From Sabethes cyaneus (taxonomy: Eukaryota; Arthropoda; Insecta; Diptera; Culicidae), in contig NC_071355.1 of NCBI RefSeq assembly GCF_943734655.1, forward strand, positions 222,318,527-222,382,526: a stretch of 64,000 nucleotides of DNA, given 5' to 3'. A program made the translations under genes and the position numbers. This document shows, piece after piece, positions 48,610 through 59,933 of the stretch; within the stretch, counting starts at the first letter, position 1, and each line of letters begins with the position of its first letter. The notes beneath the pieces were generated by a model. That model saw only the letters and a program-made list of their open reading frames with translations. It did not search any database and was not told the origin of the DNA.

Positions 48610-48800
48610 CAAACCCATCATGCGACACCTTTAAGTACACGGATTTGTAAATCTAGACTATTGGTAGTCGTATAAACTATTCAAGACGTCTTTGGCCACA
48701 TCTAAACATGTCCGTAAATGTTCCAAATACCTCTACGGGGATCAGTTTCTGAATTTAACTAAAATACAACATGTAACATCTCTAAGTCGGTACTCGAAAT
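48610..48800 (+). repeat. Solo unit of the 33-34.7 kb fold-back subrepeat
   Basis: CATGCGACACCTTTAAG, then CTAGACTATTGGTAG, CTTTGGCCACATCTAAACAT and GTCCGTAAATGTTCC match the order of blocks in the fold-back element's internal unit (GCGACACCTTAA, TAGATCAATGGAAG, ...GGACATGTT). A single dispersed copy. Confidence 0.5.
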
Positions 48801-48984
48801 TGCAAAACTAGTTCAAATTAATTCATTTGTTATCATATATAATGCCCAGGGTCACATTGGTCATCAGGTATCAGCATTTGTGGCTCGAGCAGCACGTTCT
48901 TCACAATCGTGCACATTGGTCATACTCGGACACGTTCTGAATGATAGGTCACTACATTAAGAAGGGGGGTTGCGCAGTTTTCTT

Positions 48985-49160
48985 TTGTCCAGCGCCTCTA
49001 TGGTTCAAAGGTACACGGGTACCAGCGAGTCACACGCCCTGGCAGGTGTTGTAGGTTTAAATCCGGCTATAATCTCTGATTATAGCTTTGTTCGACCATG
49101 CACCTTCCAGCATTGGACAAAAGATAGGAGTCACAACGACAACTTGTTAAGCGTAGCTAC
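48985..49160 (+). mobile_element. tRNA-derived SINE-like head
   Basis: TATGGTTCAAAGGTACACGG (A-box-like position) and a B-box-like TGTAGGTTTAAATCCGGC about 50 nt later, then GACCATGCACCTTCCAGC and ATTGGACAAAAGA. It is followed by a C-run and by CGCATTTCAAGGTCAA, a motif also found at 24.78 kb. Not clearly the same family as the Feilai-like copies. Limits approximate. Confidence 0.4.
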
Positions 49161-49439
49161 CTATTACCCCCCCCCCTTCCTTTCCACTCTTTCCCCTCCT
49201 TTCCCAAAAAATGTTCATTCCTTTCCCCTACTGTCCCTCCATCAATTGTAAAACCTTCGTTTCAAAAAATATTAATTTTAATGCCTGACCGCATTTCAAG
49301 GTCAAAGACTAAAACACGAGTTTGGTTATTTAATGCCCAATTAATATTTAATTTGATTTCTCTAAATCTAATATTTTGCGAGGACTGTATTTTATTTATT
49401 CCTGTTTTGTAATTTCAAATATACTCCATTTCCTATTTT

Positions 49440-50000
49440 TAATTCTGATGGTGTTACTTTCTCATCTTCTCTCGTCTTGACTGTTTAATTTTTTGTGTCT
49501 CTCTGAATACTTTGGTGTGAATATGCTGTAGTTTGAATCGCATTTCGTTTATACATGAGTCGTGGTTCTCAACAGGGTCAATTTGGTTTAAATTGATCTG
49601 GTCGAATTTATTAATTGATTTTCCGTAAATAATTTCAAATGGAGTACAATAATTGTGTTTAGAGTTTGATGTAGTATTATAACTAAAACAGTAATAAGAC
49701 AGCCATTTGTCCCAATTATCTCTCAGGCTGTTGACAAGGGATCGCAGATATTCGTTTAAACATCTCAACGCTCTCTAGGTCTGTGGGTGGTAAGCCGTTG
49801 CTAAAGTGTGGTCAATGTTAAGTAATTTTCACACTGAATCAAAGATGAACTCTGAGCTCTGTTCCTTGATCAGTTCTGATTGCTTTCATTGGTCCGTATA
49901 CCAAAATACATTCAGCGCGACTGGCGAAAGAAACAGGAATATCATTATTTTCGTGAATTTGAGATAAAACTGCGCCACCTTCAAGATCGCATGACGCTTC
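49440..50000 (-). pseudogene. Ty3/gypsy Pol: RNase H start and integrase remnant
   Basis: Minus strand. A short RNase H start (LVLTTEASCDLEGGAVLSQI, then DIPVSFASRAE) jumps directly to integrase (GPMKAIRTDQGTEL near 49.88 kb). After a disturbed stretch comes a 104-codon frame (49768-49454) with NEYLRSLVNSLRDNWDKWLS, SYNTTSNSKHNYCTPFEIIY and GKSINKFDQINLNQ, the end of the integrase core and its C-terminal part. Most of RNase H and the integrase N-terminus are deleted, so the copy is inactive. No LTRs identified. Confidence 0.75.
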
Positions 50001-50005
50001 TGTTG

Positions 50006-50690
50006 TCAAGACAAGTTGTCTCTAAAAGTCCTTGGTGAAAGTCCTCGGTTTGTCCAGGTAAAAGGAACGTCTTTTCTTAATAATTTGTTTAAACAACTAT
50101 AAATATTTGCAAAATTTGGAATGTATCTTCTATAATAATTACACATGAGCACAAAACTACTGACTTTGTAAGCATTTTGCGCCTGCGTATAGTTTTTAAC
50201 GGACTCAAACTTAGAATCATCGGGTAAAATCTCTTTATCAGTCATCCCATTTGCCAAAAATGCCCAGATGGCCCAAACTTCGGATTTGAAGGAGTTACAA
50301 TTGGAGGGGTTAAGTTTTTTTCTCTTAATTTTCGAGATTTTCAGCCGTGGGCCGTGGTTCATCTCGTAGGGGTTAAGTTTCAGATTGCGTTGTCTAAAAC
50401 ATTCGAAAACTTTTCTCAAAATTTTCACGGGCTGTTCAACTGAACAACCTGCGACAATTACGTCGTCAATATATTAGTATGCACAGTCAGGGCTCAGTTA
50501 GCTACACCAGTTGCAATTGACATCATGCGGTAACTTCTCTGGAATTTTTCTCGATTTCAATCTGGTGAAAGCCAGATATGAGATCTAAAGTGGAAAAATA
50601 TTTTACTCGGGCGAGTTGATCAAGTATATCATCTATCCTCGGCAGGGGAAATTTATCAGCATGTTTAATGCGTTTGTGTTACCGTGATAA
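50006..50690 (-). pseudogene. Ty3/gypsy reverse transcriptase remnant
   Basis: Minus strand. KFPLPRIDDILDQLARVKYF and STLDLISGFHQIEIEKNSRE (50.68-50.54 kb) are the first reverse-transcriptase blocks. After a short deletion and stops comes YIDDVIVAGCSVEQPVKILR, whose YIDD box is intact, then VFECFRQRNLKLNPYEM (50.42 kb) and, after disrupted sequence, EILPDDSKFESVKNY, NYYRRYIPNFANIYSCLNKL and RKDVPFTWTN. The block order is canonical for Ty3/gypsy. It is co-oriented with, and directly upstream of, the RNase H/integrase fragment. Confidence 0.8.
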
Positions 50691-50766
50691 GCGTAAGAGA
50701 GGAGAAACAAAGAGAGTTTATCATTTGTAAACATTCGACGTATTGAAATGTTGATTCAGATTTATA

Positions 50767-50834
50767 GACCGGTGGTGTAATGGAAACGCACTCGACGCAA
50801 GATTGAGAGTTGTGGGTTCAAGTCCCATCTGGAC
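50767..50834 (+). pseudogene. tRNA-like sequence (pseudo-tRNA or SINE head)
   Basis: A 68-nt cloverleaf-like sequence. A-box TGGTGTAATGG, an anticodon stem CTCGA/TTGAG (5 pairs, one G-T) with 7-nt loop CGCAAGA, a T-stem GTGGG/CCCAT around TTCAAGT, and an acceptor GACCGG.. pairing with ..CTGGAC with one or two mismatches. U33 is replaced by G, and the acceptor mismatch argues against a functional tRNA. If read as one, the anticodon would be CAA. It could also be the head of an unrecognised SINE. Confidence 0.5.
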
Positions 50835-51359
50835 AGTCAATTATTATTCACAGTTTGTATATCATTTTTTCCAGTTCTTCCAATGTTCGTTCTTCACAAA
50901 AACATCTTTACTCCGTCATATAAAGTGCAAAATAACTTGACCTGTATAAATCGATATCAAAAATGTTAAAAGTTGTGTCATTGGATGGTATTATTGAGTC
51001 TACACTGTTTTCGTTTTACCTGAACCTGAAGAACCTATTTGTCACCACGAATGGAATGTGCAATCATAGTAGTGTATATTGGAAAGACATGGTAATATGT
51101 AATAGTTTTTCTCCTAGAATGTGGAGATTTCAGGGTAAAGCACGAGTGGTCGGATCTGGAATGTTTTAACAGCGTTACGATTAACTTTGTTTCTAATATG
51201 TTATACTTGATGGAAGCTACGAACCGTAAATTAATTTTACACACCCACTTAGAAAATTTGACGTGGTCAGGTTCAAAATCGAACGGGTGTAGCACTCTCA
51301 AACACTATTTCCATATCAAGCGTCGTAGTGGAACTAAGGATCGGAAGCTGCATTCGAAG

Positions 51360-52045
51360 GTGTTAAGATGTTGAGAACTGTTGTAATATGATATCGCCAA
51401 GAAATTCAATGCCAGCTAAAGCACCGCTGTCAGAAGGATTCTGCAGGAAGGATTTCGATCTTTTCGGCCCAGTAAGCAACCGAACAGGACACTGAAGCAG
51501 AATCTAGTGACCAAAAGACGTGTCCGGAAGTTGTACAGTGATGTTAATACGCAGTACAAAGGATGTATTCTCATGGACGATGAAACGTACGTGAAGATGA
51601 ATTTTGGGCAGTTTCCTGGACAAAAGCTCTATAAAGCTACCGGTCGAGATGATGTCCAAGACAAGTTCAAACTCGATTTTGCAGATAAATTCGCATGAAA
51701 GTTTATGATCTGGTAAGGTATATGCCCGTTCATGGAAATCCAGGATTTCGGGACAAATAAGACTTTTAATTCCAAATATATGCGAGAATGGTTGAAACAA
51801 CGTATTCATTCGTACTTTACTGTTGGCAATGGACCTGTAAAGTTTTGGTCCGATTTGGCAAGCTACCACTACAGCGGAGAAGTACTATAGTCGTGTCGAA
51901 ACAACGGGGTGGATTTTTCCAATTGAGAAATGTTGCGCGATGCGACAGAGTAGAAGTGATGGTGAAAGAGATGGTTCCGATGAGTGATATTCAAAGAAAA
52001 GTTCGAGATTTCATTAAAACCAAATCGGAACAATTTTTTCCCTAG
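51360..52045 (+). pseudogene. Tc1/mariner transposase, inactivated
   Basis: Helix-turn-helix-type N-terminal end (VRRILQEGFRSFRPSKQPNR, LVTKRRVRKLYSDV near 51.45-51.53 kb) is followed by the first catalytic region (GCILMDDETYVKMNFGQFPG near 51.57 kb). After a frameshift, EWLKQRIHSYFTVGNGPVKF and WSDLASYHYSGEV near 51.85 kb give the second catalytic Asp. The region that should carry the third acidic residue (proline-rich NPPNxPxLRPIE-type motif) is not seen. The remaining frame ends VRDFIKTKSEQFFP. Terminal inverted repeats were not found. The subfamily (spacing class) cannot be given. Confidence 0.7.
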
Positions 52046-53299
52046 AGTTTTTCTAGAGAAAAATGCAATAAATCACTTTCATCTCGAGTACTCAAAATGT
52101 TTATTTCATTAACATGATTCCGGGATAGATCCGTTTTCTCGCGTACAGATAATAAATTACTTAAGCTTTAAGTTTAAAATAGAAGTAGGTTAAAGAACTA
52201 GCCCCGTATCCCAACTACACTTCAACCAGAGTCTTCCCTGCAAACATCGAGGCATTTTTTTGTATTTTCACTCATAAAGCATCTGACCAAACAAAACTGC
52301 AATTGCAATAAAGTATAATCAATGTACTTTTTATTGTTATTACAAAACAAAGAAAATAAGAGTCCTCGCCATTCATTCGATAAAGCCTGCCTGATTGATG
52401 ACGACCCTGCCTGTCGATGGATGGTTTATAGATACTCGCAATGTATACGGACCGTTAACGCACGCACCTCGTTCATCAACAAATCTCGACCAGACCCACA
52501 GCTGAACGGAACAATAAACTTTCATCGTTGCACCCAACCATAACGACACACATTTTAGGTGCACCTTTCGGCATGGCCAAACCCTAGGTACATGTGTTGT
52601 GCGCTGGAATATAGGTACAACTTTTGGCTCCCCCATTCGGAGCGCCGCTGTTATGTTGGTTTTGTGCAACCCATCGCAAGTTCCTACGTATCCCGATCCT
52701 GGACCTCGTTCAATAGCGAACGAACCATTTTGTTGCAAAAAAACCAACACTGCTTCCTATCTTCACTGTGTTTATTTTTCAAATTAGGGGTTGCATCAGC
52801 TCGGAACGATGATAGCAGGAACGAAAGCCTAGACGAGCAGTCACCTTTATGCTTTTATGCTGCTACATGTTTCATGTTTCCGAATTTGAATGCTTCTGGT
52901 TTCTTCTCCGTTTTCACTCTCTCGTTACGTATTTCGCTCACTAGTGTTCATTTCGAATCGCTCTTCGGCTCTCGCATCATGCATCTGGCAGCAAATCCGC
53001 GAGGCAAGCCACCGTACCTACATTCTATGTTTTATTCGATGTTTCCCCTTTGATTCATTGCATCCATCCGCACCGTAACACCACCCATCGTTTCACCCTA
53101 CAGCAGCATAATTCGTTCTTTACGCTGGATTCAGTTTGCTTTTGGCCGCTCTCGGATTTGGACGCGTTCTATTTATCGCTGCCGTTTTTCGGTTTTATGT
53201 TTTCAAACGTTAGTGATTTGGTTCTCAACACCTGGCTGACGCTAAACTGGAAACAACAGGATCCACCCCAATCGATTGTGCTCTGTTCGAAAGCGAAAC
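52046..53299. other. Anonymous sequence
   Basis: Overlapping frames on both strands (164 codons plus at 52559; 125 minus at 52373) are compositionally plain and lack domains. Base composition becomes more even toward 53 kb. Confidence 0.4.
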
Positions 53300-53305
53300 T
53301 GGCAG

Positions 53306-54153
53306 TGTAGTGAGTGCGATTAAAAAATCAGTTACACAGTCCGGAAGCGGATTTGGTAAGGAATGGCAAACAGCCTCCTTTCTCGGGTGAATTGAAAATC
53401 TGCGTGCAAAATAGTGGTAGCGAAAAAAAAAATCATCAACCATTACTACTGCTGCTGGGTGGTTCAGCCAGCTGTGACAGTGACGAGGGGGTGCTCGGAC
53501 GGCCGGACGGCAGCGGAAGATAATAAGTGGAAATAAATCAAGATCAGTGCGGCGACTGCCGGTTGTTGGGTAAAGCGGCGCCGCGTTCGCAGGCTCCCGG
53601 GTGGTGATTATTGGATTAACGGTGATTTGTTTTGATTTGGATATCTGTCCCGGTCTCACTGTGTGCCCGAGTGTTCTGCCAGTGCCGAAAGGATATTCGG
53701 GGCGGCTTTTTGGTAAATCTGCTGCTGGGGTGAGTGCAAACCAAATGGATGCATTTGGTGATTGAGGATAGTGAGTTTGTTTGTGGTGGTTAAAAAGCAA
53801 AGTGAAACCCGAGCGGAAGGACTGAAACGTAATGGAAGCAGCGGCAGCAGCAGCAGTGAAACAGTCAGTGTTCGATTACATTGCACACGATGAAAAAGAA
53901 GAATCCAAATAGTGTTGGTTGGGCTGTAATTCGATAATTGTTGATCGGATTATTGAAACGAGCGGAGGGTATAACGAAAAATAAATATCGGGAGGATAAA
54001 GTGGATAAATTGTGAGGTGTTCGAAATATGAAATATTGCACCGGTGCTGGTGAAAAACAAACGACGCTTCGTTCAGGACAAAGCCAGAAAAAACGGGTCG
54101 GAGAGGGATTTGACGATTGATCCCAGAAGTGTGACATATAATTCTCTGCAACA
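53306..54153 (+). other. Candidate long 5' UTR / first exon
   Basis: A GC-richer island among AT-rich sequence with features of a long insect 5' UTR. An initiator-like TCAGTT sits at about 53328. CAG/GGC-rich text (CAGCGGCAGCAGCAGCAG at 53839) lies in a 26-codon upstream-type frame that starts MEAAAAAAVKQSVFDYIAHD. Donor-like sites CTGGGGTGAGTG (near 53728) and TTCGTAAGG (near 54157) precede AT-rich intron-like sequence. No main coding exon is in the window, so this is weak. Confidence 0.25.
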
Positions 54154-54159
54154 GTTTTC

Positions 54160-55340
54160 GTAAGGTACATATTTCTAGATCGAAAGCATTATGGTTGGCT
54201 TGAAACGAAATAATGGAGTTTAGTAAAAGATTTTTTGAAAGAGATTTATCTGATTTGAAAGTATATATTCTAAGGTCCGAGGGAAAACTTTAGTGTGAAA
54301 TTAAAAATGGATTAGTAGAACAAGATCATGCACATTGTGTAGGTTAAAGCTCTGTTCTAATTGTACAGAGGTATAGCGATATAATGATTTTATTCAAAAA
54401 ATTACGTGACTAAAATTATTTTCATAGCCTTTTTTTTCGACGCCTTTCCAATCTAAGAATTTATTATAATTACAGTACATTTAGTGTTCGGCGTAGTTCG
54501 GATTGCGAATGCCTTGCTTGTGGTAAAAGAGTTATTCAGCAATATTTATTAACATTTGCGTATGAACGTACGTATGCGTATGGAATAACTTTCATGCCAT
54601 CTAAACGACTTTTAACTTCAGTACAATCGGATCTGGGTTATCACGGCATGGTTTGGTTCTATAAATTATTTGATTTAGGCAATAAAAAAACATTCGTTTT
54701 TGGCAGCGGAAAATGTTTAACTTTCAGCCAAATGCTAAACCAAATGTATGCTCTTTACCAGTGGTTCCTAACCTTTTTTGGTTCGCAATACCCTTGGCGG
54801 AATTCTGTATGTTATTTTGCTGCAAGCAAAATTTTTGCCGAGCTTCTGTGGGTTCGCGCTCTCCCATTTGGGAAACGCTGCTCTATACGACTAAAAACAT
54901 CTTTTATTATATATATTTGCATGCACTGACTGCAGGTCAGATTTGAGCGTCGCGCTATATAATGTGCATCGCTTTATTCATAAATTCGAAAGCATAAAAC
55001 GCATGAATCATTTATGTAGGTTAAGAATAGTTGCTATGGCACTTTTTCATTTTGTTAAAAGTTGATAAATCCAATAGTTTATGTGTGGCTTGCGTTCGTA
55101 AAAAACGATCAGGGCAACTTTTAACATGTTTTTTGTAAATTTGGGTTTGTTTATCTTATTCTAGTTTATTCTGGTGTATAGGATACCTATCTCTTATTTT
55201 TGAATTTTACAGAAAAAAAATGCAAATGAGCTGTTAACTCTTCAGTTATTTTGACATATCATATTTAGTCAATTGCATGGTTTAAAGTCTTCATTACCAA
55301 TTCTACTAACTATCAGTAGCATCTTCGGGGTAATGTAGCA
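54160..55340. other. Anonymous AT-rich sequence with a solo hAT-like end
   Basis: CAGTGGTTCCTAACCTTTTT at 54759 looks like the terminal repeat of a hAT transposon, but the opposite end and an 8-bp duplication were not found. The rest is unassigned. Confidence 0.35.
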
Positions 55341-55349
55341 CGAAGGAAG

Positions 55350-55480
55350 GATTTGGATTCTGTTAATATGATTTGAACCCACGACTATTCGACAGAACTC
55401 AATCTGCAACCTTGCCGCTACGGAGCCCCCATCGGGAAACACTACTCCACCGGCTTCACTCGCCTGGAACCATGCAATCC
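55350..55480 (-). mobile_element. tRNA-derived SINE-like element, family 2 (with 5.1 kb copy)
   Basis: Minus strand GGGGGCTCCGTAGCGGCAAG, then GTTGCAGATTGAGTTC and a B-box-like GTGGGTTCAAATCAT near 55380. The GGGGGCTCCG leader and AAGGTT spacing match the element at 4.85-5.19 kb. Confidence 0.45.
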
Positions 55481-55529
55481 CAGTCCAACCCACTCTAATT
55501 CTAGCACTTCCACTGTTTTGCAATTCAGA

Positions 55530-57560
55530 TTGTGCAGAAATATGCGTCGATTAGAATTGCTTTTACAAATATTGTTTTGCGTGGGGCGTTTGGATCATGC
55601 ACGAGCATTTTGTGTAGAGGGATGATTTTCACAGTGGTGCCGCTGTGCTATTTTGCAAAATACCTGGTATTTTATCTTTCAGTAAGGTCCATCATTTCAT
55701 CACGAAACTTAACTATAATGCTTGCATATTGTTGAACATTATTTCACCGATTATTTCAATAAAAAATATAGAGAATATTCTGGTAGAAACAATCAAATTA
55801 TTGAATATCCAGGCTAATTTCAAATAAATGGTGTTTACATATGCTCGTTTCGTTTGGCAATTTAGCATCGTTTGTTTTTGTACTTCGTTTGTTGCATTAT
55901 TCCACACTGAAACCGCGCGTAGTTTTCAAGAAATTACGTTTCAATTAAATTGGATCTTTATCTAGCTCCACCTTCTACTAATAACAATTCCTTTCCCGAA
56001 ATGCTTGTGAAGATGCAGAGGATTCCCTGGTCTATAGTAGCAACAAGTATCGGACTAACATTCCCTCCCATCCCACCATGACCCGCATTCGGACGTGACC
56101 AGCGTCGGTATTGATCAGCATGCAAGGACCTGATAAGGTTGCACAATGAGGAACAGTGTGTTGTCCCAAGCATGCTTTTTCCAGTCGTCACTTTACAATT
56201 TTCATCGGTCCTGGTCAATAACGGAGTAGCAGCTAACGGGCGGTATCCTATGCTTATGCTTATGCTTAATATTGTGGTAGAAACAATCGTTCTTCTAGAC
56301 AAGCAATTCACTGTATAAACAAGACGCTTCGCGCTCAATTTATTTTAACAGATACATAGACCATAATCTCGCGACATTAAACAGGTTTCAGTTTTTTAAG
56401 AACTTATAAATTGTGCTTTGATGTTTCAAGATTATCTTCAATGAAACTAAGTAAAAACTATGGCTTAGGTCGACACACCAGCGTTTAGCTAGGCATTAAA
56501 AAACGCTCGAATAATCACGAAGTCAGAAAGATCTTTACTGATGGAAACAAACAAAAGTAGGACCGATCGAATGATTCTTTAAATTTGAAATGAAATGAAA
56601 CCTAATAAAATCGTCACATCAAAATTTATCTAATAATGACTGTTTTAAATAATTGATAGAATTGTCATTCGCCGCAATTATAGTCTCGAACGGGCCACAG
56701 GTAACAACATAGTATGAAATCAAATTATTTGTCATCAGACATCCCAAGTAACAAGTCTAAAGTCACTTGGTTTAATTTAAATTTTATAAAGGTTTTATTG
56801 TGGTATAAATCATTACCTCTAGTTTTATCAGGGTGTTGCGTAGAAAAAGTTGAAAACTACTTGTAGCTAGCTATAAAACCATAATAAAACTGTTAATAAA
56901 GCAATTTTTTGTGGTCGCTTTTATTACCACGATAAAACTAGTTGGGTGCACCACGTTTCTTATAAGCTTACCAACCGTGTGGCGTAGCAAGACAATATGG
57001 CGCACTAATCAAAATGAATCTTATCACGATTACTTGCCAAACCGCAATTAAACTGCTAGTTTTGTGGTGCTGTTAATACTGTACCACGCTGACCAAATAG
57101 ATTTATTGCTGCTAATATAAAGAATATTAGATTTCAACAACGAAATCATTCTTTTATGCGAGGCCATTGCCGTTTTCTAGCATTTTTCCGGTCGCCCAAC
57201 AACAATTCTTCAAAACAAACTGTGAGTTGTAGAAAGGCAACTATTATTAATCGGTTTTCCTGTCATAACGCAACTCAATGATTTTGCTACAAACTAAGAT
57301 TGACGAATCGAATATATTTATTTTATTTAATCAACCAGTTTTCAAAAATTGCAAAATTTTGATGGCTGGTTAATTTCTGCCACTTATCATTCCAATATGC
57401 ACTATAAAATTTAATGCGCATATGCTGCACAAATACCGAGTCTGCTGAAAATTTATTACATATTCTTTCGGATATTTTATTATCCTTGCTGCAAATCACA
57501 CACGAAAAGTTAATAAAGTTGTCTGGGCGATTTAGTTTTTTTTACGCAGCAAGCTTTATA
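55530..57560. other. Anonymous sequence; possible old repeat at 55.96-56.34 kb
   Basis: A 126-codon minus-strand frame (55958-56338) has no recognised domain; its region ends in the short repeat CTTATGCTTATGCTTA, which may be a retroposon tail. 56.75-57.0 kb repeats ATAAAACT(A/G) motifs in both orientations around long AT stretches, also found at 60.66-60.80 kb; a large old element with these as arms is possible. Confidence 0.35.
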
Positions 57561-57571
57561 ACACATTCCAG

Positions 57572-58000
57572 CGTTACGAGACACCATGAGCAACCGTTTT
57601 TTCGAAGCAAATTTGTTCATATCTTACCAACAGTCTGACGAATATCTTTCAAAATAGGTGTTTTGAGATGCTATTTAGTAGTACTTTCTCAATACGAGGG
57701 CGAAATATTTATTAGAATAAGCATCATTGAATAGTGGCGGAATACTTTTCGTTACGGGACACCATCGCAGAAAATGCGTATTCTGAACATGATTCAAACA
57801 TTTGCAAAACTCTGCTCTGTTTCAAGTTTTTCAAAGTCGACATGTTCCGAAAATTTTTAGCTGAAGGCAGCCTGAAACTCAAAATGTAAAAGCATATTTA
57901 GGTTTTGCGTTTAGTTTTTAAGATATAATAAAAATCATTTCGTTACGGGACACCATGCGCTGTTGGGCAAACGGTATTCTGCAAATGGTGTCCCGTAACG
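57572..58000. repeat. CGTTACGGGACACCAT-anchored repeat, left block
   Basis: The 16-mer CGTTACGGGACACCAT occurs at 57750 and 57941, a one-mismatch copy (CGTTACGAGACACCAT) at 57572, and the exact reverse complement at 57985. Spacing of the direct copies is 178 and 191 bp. The intervening sequence is AT-rich and poorly conserved. The block terminates with the inverted copy. Confidence 0.75.
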
Positions 58001-58995
58001 GAAAAAATTAACTGCATTATATGGTTTATTTTCTCTAGATTTCTGTTCAGGCCGTCATATTTTCTATATCTGGTCTAAATTCACTATATTTTGTAACAAT
58101 AGTGTACTGGTTTGGTGTGTTATAATCTGGTAATAAGACATAGGTAACGAAGTATATGTAAGGTAAAGTTTACCAGGTAAAGAGAAATACTCATGTGAGA
58201 ACTATACTGAAGTATTATAATGAAATGCTTGCCTAATCTTAGGGTTTGGACACATTAGTAATTAAAATGTAGGGGCTATGGATTAATTATGTAACGAGTT
58301 TTCCCCATTGTTGACTAATCGCCCCCTCCCCCTATGTAAGATTTTGCATGATTTTGGCCAAAATAACAAAATTCAAAAATTTTATTTGAAAAAATTTAAA
58401 ACGGAAAATAAGGTTCGTCTTGATGCGAAAGGTATGCTTTATTTGCGCTGCACGCCAAAATGGTATTAAATAGCCAATATTCGAAAATTAGGTATTTTGT
58501 TTTACTTCAGACGTATCAGTTAACGTATCATAACGCATAAATTTAAAAGTTTTTAAGCAACTCTACTATTTCATGCAACATTAACAACTTATGTTGCGAA
58601 CTATAACTATAACATAAGTTGCTATAAAAGACTAATTTTGCCTATTCTTGAAAATAACTTTGTTGATAACTTGCAAATTATTCTACAGTCATAAAACAGT
58701 TATATAAAATATAAAAAAAATAAAACAGTTGAAAAGGGTCGTGAAAACTTTCAAAAAAGAGACGCTAAAAAAAGTAGCTGAAAATAATGCCGTTCGAAGT
58801 ACGGCATTTACTATGCATTTTGCAAGCTAAAAATGTTCTCTGGGGTAGGCTTTCTTGCTAGTGTGCTCAGCGAAGTCACTATGATTGCTAAAAAAGCTGA
58901 CTAAACAACTTTCAGAAACGGAATTCCAAGTTTTTAGACTATTCAAGTATTTTAATGATAAAGTATTCAAGTAAGTCGCAATCGGCGTTAGGTAT
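58001..58995. other. Anonymous AT-rich sequence
   Basis: It contains TTATGTAACGAGTTTTCCCC and CGCCCCCTCCCCCTATGTAA (near 58286-58340), which resemble the C-rich GTAACG subterminal text of the 5929-6782 MITE family, so a fragment of that family is likely. No genes. Confidence 0.45.
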
Positions 58996-59037
58996 AAATG
59001 TCTTTAAGACTTAACCCTTCTTCTTTATCGAGAGACT

Positions 59038-59277
59038 TTCTTTCTTTTTCATTAACTTTTTTTTTTGTTTTCGGGTACAGTGGGTTGTTAGCCTCAGGTC
59101 CCTATCTCACTGACGTGGCTGCCATCTTAAGGTGCGAGGAAGCCACTCTGTCCCCTTCACTGTTAGCCTACAGCAACCAAGATTGAAAACCCCAGCCGGC
59201 AACACGTGGACGTACGGGTAGAAGTTAGTAAACAGAGGTTATGGAATGCACATGTTCACCCTTTGCCTGGAGCCACC
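59038..59277 (-). mobile_element. 5'-truncated LINE 3' end inserted in the SINE, 15-bp target duplication
   Basis: CTTTATCGAGAGACT is present on both sides (59023-59037; 59278-59292). The insert read on the minus strand ends in an A-rich stretch (AAAAAAAAAAGTTAATG...AAAG), the retroposition hallmark. The body has TGGCAGCCACGTCAGTGAGA and GGCTTCCTCGCACC text, like the 3' UTR of a mosquito non-LTR element, family unknown. Confidence 0.8.
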
Positions 59278-59329
59278 CTTTATCGAGAGACTCTGCAGCT
59301 AGTTATTAGAGTACAAAACAATTAGGTTG

Positions 59330-59442
59330 ATTTGTCTATTTTGGATAGGCTTTACGCGTACTTTATTTTGGTCACTTCTATTTGATTTTGCCGTAAATGT
59401 CCAAAATATCGTACGCGCAACGTCTGCCCAAAATAGATAAAT
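59330..59442. mobile_element. 113-bp inverted-repeat MITE inserted in the SINE
   Basis: The left arm ATTTGTCTATTTTGGATAGG continues to GCGTAC (59361). The right arm read in reverse is ATTTATCTATTTTGGGCAGA continuing to GCGTAC. The arms of about 32 bp have about seven mismatches. SINE sequence resumes on each side. No clear target duplication. Confidence 0.6.
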
Positions 59443-59933
59443 TACTCTACGGGGCTTGTACAACGATCCTACTGACTTTGGCAGCACCATTCAGTCGAGA
59501 TTCGAACATACGACGACTGGTATCATTCCTCGTTAGGTATTACTCATCAGGCATCACACCTTTTTTTGCGGTGTCCACCTTTCATATAATGTGTCTGTTT
59601 TTCAGTACAATGTCTAAAAAATATGATTACTAGGTAATGTTTTTGATGTTAAAGTATAAGCTTTGAACAAAATATAGTAGTAGTATGGCTGTATCAAACA
59701 GAGAGACTTGTGTAGATATTGAATTTTAATCTTGAGGTGCCCGTCTTTACCGCACATTCCTTAATATTACAATATATTATTATATTGTAATCATATTTAT
59801 ACATACTTATAGTAAATACATATTTACTTGCATTCGGTCATCAAAATAATAGATTTGTTATCGTCGATGAAGATTAGTTGAAACATGATGTGATAAGTGA
59901 TTTTTCATTCAATTACTTTTTGCCTTAAAAAAA

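Larger units (their letters stand above)
58996..59550 (-). mobile_element. Feilai-like tRNA-derived SINE (copy 3), twice interrupted
   Basis: Head on the minus strand near 59520 (CCAGTCGTCGTATGTTCGAA, then TCTCGACTGAATGGTGCTGC), body CAGTAGGATCGTTGTAC near 59475, TTTGTACTCTAATAACTAGC near 59310, CAGAGTCTCTCGATAAAG near 59285, and the tail at 58996-59037. Two later insertions (59038-59277 and 59330-59442) split it. Same block order as 32797-32990. Confidence 0.7.

Noticed and set aside
53225..53800. 191-codon minus-strand frame
   Set aside because: No domain; antisense to a region that looks more like a plus-strand 5' UTR.
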